From assembly GCA_044361595.1 (NCBI GenBank), contig JBIKIN010000009.1, forward strand, positions 81,915-145,914: DNA of 64,000 nt, given 5' to 3'. The number at the start of each line of letters is the position of its first letter. The stretch's first letter is position 1. This DNA is from Pseudopedobacter sp044361595. GTDB lineage: Bacteria > Bacteroidota > Bacteroidia > Sphingobacteriales > Sphingobacteriaceae. Below, piece by piece: positions 1 through 7,781 of this stretch. The notes below the pieces were generated by a model, which saw only the letters and a program-made list of their open reading frames with translations, searched no databases and was not told where the DNA came from. The position numbers were made by a program, and so were the translations under genes.

Positions 1-1
1 A

Positions 2-337
2 AAAGATAAAAATGAAATAATCAACATTTTCACAGTTTCGCCAACTGGTGGAGAGATTAAACAAATGACATTTCATTCTTTCGATGTAACAAGTGGAGCT
101 AACTTCAGTCCTGACGGCAAATACATAGCTTATGCCGCTAATCAGGCCGTCTTTGTAACAGAAATTGAAACAAATAAGTCTTTTCAATTATGTGATAAAG
201 CAACCTTTAAAAATGATTTTATTGGGAACATAAATTGGTCAAAAAATGGGGATTTCCTCATTTACAATAAACCAGCTTATATAGCTAATCAATCATTTCT
301 TCAAATATTTAAAACAAGTTTTGATTATAGAAAGTAA
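2..337 (+). CDS. TolB/WD40-like beta-propeller protein, C-terminal part
   Basis: The frame is open to the left edge, so only about the last 111 residues are visible and the start lies outside the window. The segment ANFSPDGKYIAYAA is the classic TolB/PD40 propeller blade signature, and a second blade follows (GNINWSKNGDFLIYN). The protein ends soon after, at FDYRK. It may belong to the DUF3748 (YidR-like) group of secreted propellers, but too little is present to be sure. It lies 110 bp upstream of a sugar isomerase and a ribulokinase in the same orientation, so a link to sugar or oligosaccharide handling is possible. That link is inferred from position only. Confidence 0.6.
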   Translation, partial: KDKNEIINIFTVSPTGGEIKQMTFHSFDVTSGANFSPDGKYIAYAANQAVFVTEIETNKSFQLCDKATFKNDFIGNINWSKNGDFLIYNKPAYIANQSFLQIFKTSFDYRK

Positions 338-447
338 AGCTTCAAATTGAAATGAATAGGTATTAATAAGCTTATTTATCATTATCAATTACTAACTGTA
401 CGACTTAATTTAATAGGATTTTAAAATAACAACTTAAATAAAAAAAC

Positions 448-2070
448 ATGCTAGAGTACAAAGAAAAACAAGTTTACCTTGTAAGTAGCGGAGATTTACG
501 TTTATCTGCTAACCAGAATTGTTGGGAAGCGCAGGAGGATATGGAAAGATTATTAAGCGCTGCTATATTGAAGCAAGGATGGGAAATAACTAGAGCACAC
601 AAATATGATGAATCTAAAAAGCATGGTTTTTTGGATTCTCAACGCTTAGGTATGGAAGTATTTAAAACAATACCTGATAATGTACCTTTAATAGTTGCTG
701 AAAGTGTGTGGCAATATTCACATCATGTATTGGCGGGCCTAATTACGCATAAAGGACCTATATTAACTGTTGCAAACTGGAGTGGGCAGTGGCCTGGTTT
801 GGTTGGTATGCTCAACTTAAACGGTTCGTTAACGAAAGCTGGTGTAAATTATAGCAGCCTATGGAGTGAAGATTTTACCGATAGCTTTTTTAATGAAAAA
901 CTTTCCGAGTGGTTAAACACAGGTAACATTAAGGCTAACCATAGTCATGTGAAGCCAATTCAAAATGTCAAACTTCCACTACTAGACCAAGAGAAAGGTA
1001 TAGAGTTTGGGAAAAGATTTAAACTAAATAAATCTATCATGGGGGTGTTTGATGAAGGCTGTATGGGTATGTTTAACGCCATTATTCCTGATAATTTATT
1101 GCATAAAACAGGGGTATTCAAAGAGCGTTTAAGTCAAGCTACATTATATGCTGAGATGTTGACTGTAACAAATCAAGAAGCAGAAGATGTATTAAATTGG
1201 TTGTTAAATGAAGGAATGTCTTTCATTTGGGGTGAAGACGGGCGTTCAGAACTAACAAAAGAGCAAACGCTAGAACAATGTAAAATGTACATTGCTGCTC
1301 TTAGAATTGCAAATGAGTTTGGTTGTGATACCATCGGAATCCAGTACCAGCAGGGTTTAAAAGACTTAACTGTTGCAAGTGATTTGGCCGAAGGATTATT
1401 AAATAATAAAAAAAGACCACCGGTTTATTCTAAAAATGGAGTTGAATTATATGCCAATAACGCTTTACCACACTTTAATGAAGTAGACGAGTGTGCAGGA
1501 TTAGACGCATTAATTACTTACAAATTATGGAATGAGCTGGGGATGTCTGGCGAAACAACCTTACACGATATTAGGTGGGGAGAACAATATAAAGATGAAA
1601 ATATTGACGATTTTGTTTGGGTATTTTTGATTTCTGGAGCCGCACCTCCATCTCATTTTATTAATGGTTACAAAGGTGCTTCAAGTGAAAGACAGCCAGC
1701 TATGTATTTTAATTTAGGAGGAGGTAGTTTAAAAGGAATTAGTAAACCAGGATACATAGTTTGGAGCAGGATTTATGTTATGGATGATGCGTTACATTGT
1801 GATTTAGGTGTTGGTCAAGTAGTTTCTTTACCTCTTCATGAAACCGAAAGGCGTTGGAATGAAACTACTTATCAATGGCCAATTATGCATGCCACACTTG
1901 ACGGAATTAGTCGAGATCAAATGATGGCAAGGCATAAAGCAAATCATATTCAGGTAGTTTATACAGATAATTTAGAAATGGCAAACAAATCATGCAGGAT
2001 TAAAGCCGCTGCTCTTTCTGAAATTGGTATAAATGTGAATTTTTGTGGAACTGTTGAAGGACTAGCTTAA
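448..2070 (+). CDS. L-fucose/L-arabinose isomerase superfamily protein
   Basis: A 540-residue cytoplasmic protein with no signal peptide. Overall character and segments such as DEGCMGMFNAIIPD in the middle and MARHKANHIQVVYTD near the C terminus fit the FucI/AraA fold. Those enzymes interconvert aldoses and ketoses using a divalent metal. Length lies between AraA (about 500) and FucI (about 590). The stop is only 6 nt before the ribulokinase ATG, so the two are almost certainly co-transcribed, and the likely product is a ketose passed to that kinase. The true substrate (L-arabinose, L-fucose, D-arabinose or another sugar) cannot be read from the sequence. It does not look like a standard AraA, so I give no symbol. 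Confidence 0.75.
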   Translation: MLEYKEKQVYLVSSGDLRLSANQNCWEAQEDMERLLSAAILKQGWEITRAHKYDESKKHGFLDSQRLGMEVFKTIPDNVPLIVAESVWQYSHHVLAGLITHKGPILTVANWSGQWPGLVGMLNLNGSLTKAGVNYSSLWSEDFTDSFFNEKLSEWLNTGNIKANHSHVKPIQNVKLPLLDQEKGIEFGKRFKLNKSIMGVFDEGCMGMFNAIIPDNLLHKTGVFKERLSQATLYAEMLTVTNQEAEDVLNWLLNEGMSFIWGEDGRSELTKEQTLEQCKMYIAALRIANEFGCDTIGIQYQQGLKDLTVASDLAEGLLNNKKRPPVYSKNGVELYANNALPHFNEVDECAGLDALITYKLWNELGMSGETTLHDIRWGEQYKDENIDDFVWVFLISGAAPPSHFINGYKGASSERQPAMYFNLGGGSLKGISKPGYIVWSRIYVMDDALHCDLGVGQVVSLPLHETERRWNETTYQWPIMHATLDGISRDQMMARHKANHIQVVYTDNLEMANKSCRIKAAALSEIGINVNFCGTVEGLA

Positions 2071-2076
2071 GATGTT

Positions 2077-3720
2077 ATGAACAATTACCAGTATGTTTTA
2101 GGTTTAGATTTTGGTACTGACTCAGTAAGAGCATTATTAGTTAACTCTAGCAACGGAGAGGAATTAGCCTCATCAACACATTATTATTCAAGATGGAAAC
2201 AAGGTAAATATTGTGATCCGCAGAATTCTCAATTCCGACAGCATCCTTTAGATTATATAGAAGGAATGGAAAGTACTATCAAAGAAATAGTAGAAAAAGT
2301 TCCAAACGAAATTGTTTCAAAAATTAAAGGAATTTCCATAGCTACAACAGGCTCAACCCCTGTTGCGGTAGACACAACAGGAACACCATTAGCTTTATTA
2401 CCTGAGTTTTCAGATAACCCCAATGCGATGTTCATCCTGTGGAAAGACCATTCTGCTAATGAAGTAGCAACCGAAATTAATGCCTTGCTAGAAAAATGGC
2501 ATGTGAACTATTCAAAATATTCTGGTGGAATATATTCATCTGAATGGTTTTGGTCAAAAATTATTCATACCGTTAGGACAGATGAGCGGGTGGCTGAAAT
2601 GGCTTTTTCTTGGGTCGAGCATTGTGATTGGATGCCAGCTTTACTTATTGGAAAAACAAACCCAATAGATATTAAAAGAAGCCGTTGCGGTGCGGGTCAT
2701 AAAGCTATGTGGCATGAAGCTTTTGGAGGATTGCCTTCTGAAGATTTCATTGTAAAATTAGAACCTAAGCTAGTAGGCTTGTCCACAAGATTATATGAAA
2801 AAACGTATACTTCTGATCAAGCGGCTGGGTTAATATCTCAAGAGTGGGCAGTTAAATTGAATTTGCCTAATGATATAGTTGTTTCGGTGGGTGGGCTAGA
2901 TGCCCATTATGGAGCAGTCGGTGCTGGAATTAGACCTAACACTTTAGTGAAAGTTATGGGTACTTCCACTTGCGATATGATAGTGGTTGAAGATAAGGTA
3001 AACTCGAACAAAATTATAAAAGGTATTTGTGGACAAGTTGATGGCTCTATTCTACCGAATATGTTAGGTATGGAGGCAGGTCAATCTGCATTTGGTGATT
3101 TATATCAATGGTTTAAGAATTTTTTATTATCTCCTTTAGATAGTGTGGGTGAAGATTTTTTATCTAAATATGTTTATGAGTCAATTAGCGACAGAATTTT
3201 GCCGTATTTGAACGAAAGAGCTAGTCAATTAACTCTTTCTATTGATGATTTAGTAGCTTTAGATTGGATTAATGGAAGAAGGACTCCTGACGTTGACATG
3301 AGTCTCAAATGCGTGATTTCTAATATCACTTTAGGAACAAAACCCGAGCACATATTTAAAGCCCTTGTAGAAGCGACCGCATTTGGATCCAAAGCGATAA
3401 TAGATAGATTTAAAAGTGAAGGAATAGATGTAAACCAGATCTTAACTACTGGAGGAATTAGCAAAAAGTCAGATTTTGTTATGCAAACTCTTACCAATGT
3501 TCTTAACATGGAAATAAAGGTAGTTAGTAGCGAGCAAGCCTGTGCTTTGGGTGCGGCAATGTTTGCTGCAACAGCTGCAGGAATTTATAAAGATGTTACT
3601 GAGGCACAAAACAAGATGATTTCTGGATTTAGCAAAGTTTATTATCCGCAGAAAGAAAAAGTTGAAATTTACAAAACATTGTACAACAAATATTTAAAAT
3701 TATCCATTAACCAATTATGA
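2077..3720 (+). CDS. araB: L-ribulokinase (FGGY family)
   Basis: A 547-residue FGGY carbohydrate kinase that would phosphorylate L-ribulose to L-ribulose 5-phosphate in the cytoplasm. The N terminus carries the phosphate-binding GLDFGTDSVRALLV. The ribulokinase-type TTGSTPVAVD segment follows at about residue 90, then WKDHSANEV at about 125, and MGTSTCDMIV of the second ATPase-fold domain. Length is normal for AraB (about 550-570). It starts 6 nt after the isomerase stop, so the two form one transcription unit. No epimerase (araD) or true araA is visible here, so the rest of the pathway must lie elsewhere. A kinase for a related ketose is the main alternative. Confidence 0.9.
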   Translation: MNNYQYVLGLDFGTDSVRALLVNSSNGEELASSTHYYSRWKQGKYCDPQNSQFRQHPLDYIEGMESTIKEIVEKVPNEIVSKIKGISIATTGSTPVAVDTTGTPLALLPEFSDNPNAMFILWKDHSANEVATEINALLEKWHVNYSKYSGGIYSSEWFWSKIIHTVRTDERVAEMAFSWVEHCDWMPALLIGKTNPIDIKRSRCGAGHKAMWHEAFGGLPSEDFIVKLEPKLVGLSTRLYEKTYTSDQAAGLISQEWAVKLNLPNDIVVSVGGLDAHYGAVGAGIRPNTLVKVMGTSTCDMIVVEDKVNSNKIIKGICGQVDGSILPNMLGMEAGQSAFGDLYQWFKNFLLSPLDSVGEDFLSKYVYESISDRILPYLNERASQLTLSIDDLVALDWINGRRTPDVDMSLKCVISNITLGTKPEHIFKALVEATAFGSKAIIDRFKSEGIDVNQILTTGGISKKSDFVMQTLTNVLNMEIKVVSSEQACALGAAMFAATAAGIYKDVTEAQNKMISGFSKVYYPQKEKVEIYKTLYNKYLKLSINQL

Positions 3721-3826
3721 AATGGTTCAAGATAACAATTGGTCTATATGTCTCAAAAAAAGTTTAAATATTCCTTAAGTTTCAAACTAAATTGTTAATC
3801 TAAAAAGTAGCTATTTAAAAAAAATC

Positions 3827-3855
3827 TTCTTTGGGTAGCTGTGCTACCCAAAGAA
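3827..3855. terminator. Perfect 13-bp hairpin flanked by an A-run
   Basis: TTCTTTGGGTAGC and GCTACCCAAAGAA form a perfect 13-bp stem with a TGT loop. The left flank (3816-3824) is a run of A, so on the minus strand the stem is followed by a run of T, giving an intrinsic terminator for leftward transcripts. For the rightward araB transcript, 107 nt upstream, the hairpin is present but the T-tail is poor. It may work in both directions. Confidence 0.65.
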
Positions 3856-4082
3856 TTAATTGAAATTTGGATAATTTAAACTGATTGTAAGCTGAATTTC
3901 ACAACCAATTGGTTTAATCAGTCTAAATTTTTGCTAATAAACATTCAATACTATTTCGAAACTCCTTGCTCTCACAAACTAATTATATATAAAGGAAATT
4001 AACCGTTTATTGATGTTATTATTTATTCTTTAGGCAAGTATAATCTTAAAAATGGCTTAAAGTCAAAAAGTAGTATATATGA

Positions 4083-4346
4083 TTTGGTTTTCTGCGAATC
4101 CTAATTTTTATTACTTACACATTATTTGAAAATACCATAAAGCACCATGGTAATTTCCCTTCTTTAAGGGATGTAACAGAGTTTTATAATTTAGGAAATC
4201 TAATAGCTACTCAAAAAAATGCTGTTATTCCTGATTCTATCATGAATAATGCAAAGAAATCCCCTTTGTTGCAAAAGCTTAATTTAACATTAATAGAGCA
4301 ACAAAATTTATAAGCCTTTTTGCGCTCTATTAGTACTAGGGTGAGT
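4083..4346 (+). pseudogene. Decayed C-terminal remnant of a di-heme cytochrome c peroxidase (MauG/CcpA family)
   Basis: Reading frame 4146-4310 gives HGNFPSLRDVTEFYNLGN, then SPLLQKLNLTLIEQQNL, then TAA at 4311-4313. The same frame resumes directly after the stop with AFLRSIST. This matches the end of bacterial di-heme cytochrome c peroxidases (MHxGxFxTLxEVVxFYN, then PLxLTxxExxDLxAFLRSL), with a stop codon inserted before the final helix. Upstream, the frame is open only back to 4083, where the heme-binding and core regions would be expected but are missing. I see no start codon context and no CxxCH motif. This is a dead fragment, not a functional gene. The family call rests on my recognition of the C-terminal pattern. 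Confidence 0.6.
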
Positions 4347-4388
4347 AAAATTAATCCACACCGGTTTTGCCAAAGTAAATTACAGGTA

Positions 4389-5042
4389 TTAAAAAAGCTC
4401 TAAATTTTTGTAGTTAGCTGTAAAATGGAGGATATTATTATAAGCAGTAAAATCTTCTTTGGGATGTAAAGTAGTAATACATACACTTTGCATCCCTGCA
4501 TTTTGGGCAGCTTCTATGCCTTTGGGGGCATCTTCAAAAACTAAACATTTGTGATAAGCAATACCTAATAAATCGGCACCTTTAGTAAATGTTTCTGGAT
4601 TTGGTTTGCTGAATTTCACATCATCTGCACTGACCACAATAGGGAAGTATTTTCTAATGTTTAAATTATCTAACACAAAATCTATATTAAACGGAATAGC
4701 TGCCGAACCTATAGCCATTTTAATTCCTTTTTGATGCACTTTCTCTAAAAAATCACCTAAACCATCAATCAATTTTAAATGTGGTTTAAACTCTTTTTGA
4801 TACCTACGTTCTTTCTCCATAGATAATTCATCCATTTCTTTATCAGTGAAATATCCCTCACCAAAAACACGAACTAACAGTTCTTGGTTTTTACCATACA
4901 TCTGCAATACCGTTTCATCATAAGTAATTTTAGCACCTAAATCGTGAGTTAAAATATGATGCCACGCTCTAGCATGAAACTGCATATCATCTATAATCGT
5001 TCCGTTTAAATCGAAAAGGTAAGCTTCAAAATTTATATTCAT
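4389..5042 (-). CDS. HAD-superfamily hydrolase, beta-phosphoglucomutase-like
   Basis: A 217-residue cytoplasmic HAD subfamily IA protein. Motif I is FDLNGTIID at about residues 10-18 with nucleophile D11, followed by a helical cap, motif II in GSAA (Ser near 113), the motif III lysine in KFSKPNP, and motif IV FEDAPKGIEAA. Members hydrolyse sugar phosphates or isomerise beta-glucose 1-phosphate. Position 13, usually Asp as the general acid/base (DxDGT), is Asn here. I have a recollection of DxNGT in some Bacteroidota members, so this may be a subfamily trait and not damage, but the substitution should change catalysis. The gene stands alone, convergent with the peroxidase remnant and divergent from tRNA-Ser. 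Substrate unknown. Confidence 0.85.
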   Translation of the reverse strand: MNINFEAYLFDLNGTIIDDMQFHARAWHHILTHDLGAKITYDETVLQMYGKNQELLVRVFGEGYFTDKEMDELSMEKERRYQKEFKPHLKLIDGLGDFLEKVHQKGIKMAIGSAAIPFNIDFVLDNLNIRKYFPIVVSADDVKFSKPNPETFTKGADLLGIAYHKCLVFEDAPKGIEAAQNAGMQSVCITTLHPKEDFTAYNNILHFTANYKNLELF

Positions 5043-5125
5043 GATGCTAAATTACATAACAGAATATTAAGGAAAGGTTATTTTATAATTTTTGAGATAT
5101 TAGAACAATATTGTTTATAAAATCC

Positions 5126-5133
5126 TATTTTTG
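5126..5133 (+). promoter_or_regulatory. Bacteroidota -7 box before tRNA-Ser
   Basis: TATTTTTG matches the TAnnTTTG -7 consensus and ends 17 nt before the tRNA. No well-spaced -33 TTG is visible, so the call rests on the -7 box and position. Confidence 0.5.
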
Positions 5134-5150
5134 CAACCCATTCAAAATAC

Positions 5151-5237
5151 GGAGAGATGTCAGAGTGGTCGAATGAGCCAGCTTGGAAAGCTGGTGTACT
5201 GGCAACGGTACCGAGGGTTCGAATCCCTCTTTCTCCG
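5151..5237 (+). tRNA. tRNA-Ser (anticodon GGA)
   Basis: An 87-nt class II tRNA. The acceptor stem GGAGAGA pairs with TTTCTCC. The anticodon stem CCAGC/GCTGG encloses loop TTGGAAA, with anticodon GGA at 5185-5187, which reads UCC and UCU. A long variable arm follows, then the T arm GAGGG-TTCGAAT-CCCTC, and the discriminator base is G. The long variable arm is typical of tRNA-Ser. The CCA end is not encoded (GCA follows). It sits alone and is followed by its own hairpin terminator. Confidence 0.97.
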
Positions 5238-5251
5238 CAGAAGAATAGATT

Positions 5252-5290
5252 AAAGCCTTGTAAATAAATATTTTACAAGGCTTTTGTGTT
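5252..5290 (+). terminator. Intrinsic terminator after tRNA-Ser
   Basis: AAAGCCTTGTAAA pairs with TTTACAAGGCTTT (13 bp) around a short AT loop, followed by a T-rich TTTTGTGTTT. It lies 14 nt past the tRNA end. Confidence 0.85.
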
Positions 5291-5451
5291 TGAAAAGATT
5301 TAACCTAAAAAAGCAAAGAAAACAATTTAACAGCACCACATTTACAGTTTTATTTGCTTTAAAAGTAAAATACTAGGGGTATTGAAAGATTTAATTATTT
5401 AAAATTTAAAAAAGCTATTAATACCTATTGTTTTAAACACAAATTTTTCTG

Positions 5452-5459
5452 TATTTTTC
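5452..5459 (+). promoter_or_regulatory. Probable -7 box of the LTxxQ protein gene
   Basis: TATTTTTC matches TAnnTTTG at 7 of 8 positions. A TTG at 5428-5430 lies 21 nt upstream, an acceptable -33 to -7 spacing. The ATG follows 28 nt downstream of the box. Confidence 0.45.
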
Positions 5460-5487
5460 ATTATCCAATTAACTAAATAATAAAAAT

Positions 5488-5850
5488 ATGAAGAAGTACA
5501 TTTTAACCATTGCATTATTTGTAGCTGTAGCTATGAGTTCATTTGCACAACAACAGGTTGCATCGGCAGAGGGAAGAGCCAAATGGCTAGTAGAGAATTC
5601 AACCAGAGGTGCTACACTTACTCCAGAACAAAAGACAAAAATTTATGCCATTAGTTTAGAAAGAGCAACCGCTGTTGATGCTTTAAAAGCCGAAGCAGGA
5701 GAGGGGAACAAACCGAATCAAGCAAAAATGAAAGCCATTGTTCAAAAATTTGATGCGGGTGTAAGTTCAATTTTAACTGACGACCAAAAGGCTGCAATTA
5801 AGGCTAAAGCCGATGAAGCAAAAGCTAAAAAAGCGGCTGGTAGTAAATAG
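5488..5850 (+). CDS. Small secreted helical protein with two LTxxQ motifs (Spy/CpxP-like)
   Basis: 120 residues. A clear signal peptide ends at SFAQ, so the protein is probably periplasmic. The mature part is alpha-helical and Lys/Ala-rich, with LTPEQ at about residue 45 and LTDDQ at about residue 97. Paired LTxxQ motifs are the hallmark of Spy/CpxP periplasmic chaperone-like proteins, which sense or buffer envelope stress. The C terminus is a low-complexity run of Ala and Lys. It is monocistronic, with its own promoter-like box upstream and a strong bidirectional terminator after it. Family membership is inferred from motif and layout. Confidence 0.6.
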   Translation: MKKYILTIALFVAVAMSSFAQQQVASAEGRAKWLVENSTRGATLTPEQKTKIYAISLERATAVDALKAEAGEGNKPNQAKMKAIVQKFDAGVSSILTDDQKAAIKAKADEAKAKKAAGSK

Positions 5851-5914
5851 ATTTTGTATGGATGTTTCAATATCAAAATCCAATTACAATCAAAATCCTT
5901 GGTTATTAAAACCA

Positions 5915-5948
5915 AAAAAGCCTCGAGAAATTAATCTCGAGGCTTTTT
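5915..5948. terminator. Bidirectional intrinsic terminator
   Basis: AAAAAGCCTCGAGA and TCTCGAGGCTTTTT pair perfectly around a short loop, with A-run and T-run flanks. It sits between two convergent genes and serves both. Confidence 0.93.
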
Positions 5949-5966
5949 GCTTTTCATGTTTTTTTA

Positions 5967-7343
5967 TTAGTTAAATAAAGTAAACTCTACTCTTCTATTA
6001 TTTTGTCTTCCTGCTGCTGTAGTGTTTTTATCAATCGGTTGACTTTCGCCATAACCAGTTGCTTCTACTCTAGAAGGGTTAACACCTTTACTTACTAAGT
6101 AAGCTTTAACAGATTCTGCTCTGTCTTTAGAAAGCTTCATGTTTGCCGCATCACTTCCTTGATTATCTGTATGGCCAGCTAATTTTAAGCTTAGGTTTTT
6201 AGATGTAATTAAATCTGCAACTCGGTTTAAACTCGCAAAAGAAGTAGCTCTGATGGTAGATTTAGCCAAATCAAATTCTAAATTTTTGATAGCTTCGGTT
6301 ACTATTTTCTTATCTTCTTCTGTTATAATGTAGGTATTTGTAACCACTGGTTTTGGAATTTCTACCTTAGGTAAAGTACATCCAGCACCATCAACTTTAG
6401 TTCCTGCTGGTGTGTTAGGGCATTTATCGTAAAAATCAGAAACACCGTCGCCATCACCATCAGTCATTAATTTATTAACCTGATTTTTAAGTGCGTTTAA
6501 CTCATCTTGGTTTTTTGATGCTTCTAACTCGGCTTTTAAATTGTCGTATTTAGCAACATAATCTTTCTCTAAAACTGCTGCCGGATTGGTAAAAGCCAAT
6601 TGAGGTTTTGTTTGGCTACCCAAAGCAAATTCTAATCCTAGGTATGCGTAAGAAAACTTGTCGTTTTGAGCGCCATTACGGTAACCATCAAGATTATCGC
6701 TATCAACAAAATTCATTTTGTAACCTAAATCTAAATTTATGCCTTTAGCAACCATAAATTTACTTCCAATACTTACTGGAACTACTAATTCGTGGATGTT
6801 CTCTCCATTATTTAAATCTACAGTTTGATTAACTGTGGTGATATTAGTAGGTTGATAACCCATTAAACCTGCACCTGCACTTACATAAGGCGACATATAA
6901 CTTTGGCGATTAAGTATATTAAAGTTTCCAAAATTATAAACAGCACTTAAAGTTGCGTCCCATTTAATTTCTGTTTTGTAAGATTTAAATGGACCAGTAG
7001 GGGTTGAACCACTTTGAAAAGGTTCGCTGTTATCAGCCTCTAATGTTCCTCTAAAGAAATCGGCCTGGATACCGAAGTTATGCCATATTTGTTTTTTTAA
7101 ATACACACCGTAACCAATATTGGTTTCCCAATTAGAGAAATCACTTTCGCCTCCAATACCTACAACCGGAAACATGGCACCGCCGTTTACACCAAAAGAC
7201 CAAGTGCGGTAAGCAGAAGCTTTTGAAAAAGGAGTAGGAGAGCTAGTCTCCATTGTTTTAGTGTTATTTTCTTGTGCAAAAGTAAAATTTGCAATAGTTA
7301 AGGCTCCTAATAAAAGTAAGCCTGTTTTTAAATTTCTTTTCAT
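5967..7343 (-). CDS. OmpA-family outer-membrane protein with Ca-binding TSP3-like repeat
   Basis: 458 residues from the ATG at 7343. A longer frame would need a TTG and gives no better signal peptide. After a signal peptide ending TFAQ comes an N-terminal beta-barrel region (about 30-250). A coiled segment and an acidic thrombospondin type-3-like stretch (DGDGDGVSDFYDKCPNTP) follow at about 300. The C-terminal OmpA/MotB peptidoglycan-binding domain covers about 350-455 and includes the typical GHTDNQGSDAANMKLSKDRA segment and GYGESQPI. It would link the outer membrane to peptidoglycan. It is monocistronic, convergent with the LTxxQ gene, and shares its terminator. A general OmpA-like porin or structural protein is the best description. 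Confidence 0.92.
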   Translation of the reverse strand: MKRNLKTGLLLLGALTIANFTFAQENNTKTMETSSPTPFSKASAYRTWSFGVNGGAMFPVVGIGGESDFSNWETNIGYGVYLKKQIWHNFGIQADFFRGTLEADNSEPFQSGSTPTGPFKSYKTEIKWDATLSAVYNFGNFNILNRQSYMSPYVSAGAGLMGYQPTNITTVNQTVDLNNGENIHELVVPVSIGSKFMVAKGINLDLGYKMNFVDSDNLDGYRNGAQNDKFSYAYLGLEFALGSQTKPQLAFTNPAAVLEKDYVAKYDNLKAELEASKNQDELNALKNQVNKLMTDGDGDGVSDFYDKCPNTPAGTKVDGAGCTLPKVEIPKPVVTNTYIITEEDKKIVTEAIKNLEFDLAKSTIRATSFASLNRVADLITSKNLSLKLAGHTDNQGSDAANMKLSKDRAESVKAYLVSKGVNPSRVEATGYGESQPIDKNTTAAGRQNNRRVEFTLFN

Positions 7344-7781
7344 TTTGTTTGTATATTTATTTAATACAAACAACCTATTAGAAAAACCCTGCCAAATAAA
7401 TTTTTTTGATTTTTTATAATTTATACTGCCTTATTTAATGATTAAGGGCTCTAAAATTAATTATTTATAAAAAAACGATGGTTTTTAAGTATGTACTGTT
7501 TTTACTACTTTTAAGATAAATGTGGATTGATAAACGAATTAAGTTTTAAAAACGAGCTATAATTTGATTGTAGGCGGGGTGATTTAACTCAAAAATATAA
7601 ACTGACATCACCACAAATAGCTGATTATTAATGTGTCTCAGAAGATTTGGTTAATCTGCTGATAAAAAAGAGCCCAGCGACTCTTTTTTATATTCGTAGA
7701 GACGCTTCGCTAAACTTTAAAAATAGTTGATTTAGTAAGTTCTTCTACCGTTTAAACTTAACTCAAACCATCAGTATTAAT
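7344..7781. other. Intergenic stretch
   Basis: About 440 bp between the OmpA gene start and the histidine kinase end. It should hold the OmpA promoter (no exact TAnnTTTG found) and carries the terminator at 7662-7691. I see no gene. Confidence 0.6.
7662..7691 (-). terminator. Intrinsic terminator after the CheB-CheR-kinase gene
   Basis: ATAAAAAAGAG and CTCTTTTTTAT form an 11-bp stem with an 8-nt loop, so a leftward transcript ends in a T-run. It lies about 90 nt past the kinase stop. Confidence 0.75.

Larger units (their letters stand above)
3721..4388. other. Non-coding stretch between araB and the HAD gene
   Basis: About 670 bp with no intact gene. It holds the hairpin at 3827-3855 and the peroxidase remnant at 4083-4346. 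The remaining 3860-4080 is AT-rich, with stops in all frames and nothing I can identify. Confidence 0.7.

Noticed and set aside
3827..3855. A rho-independent terminator specific to araB
   Set aside because: The T-tail is on the minus-strand side; it is listed as a hairpin of uncertain direction instead.
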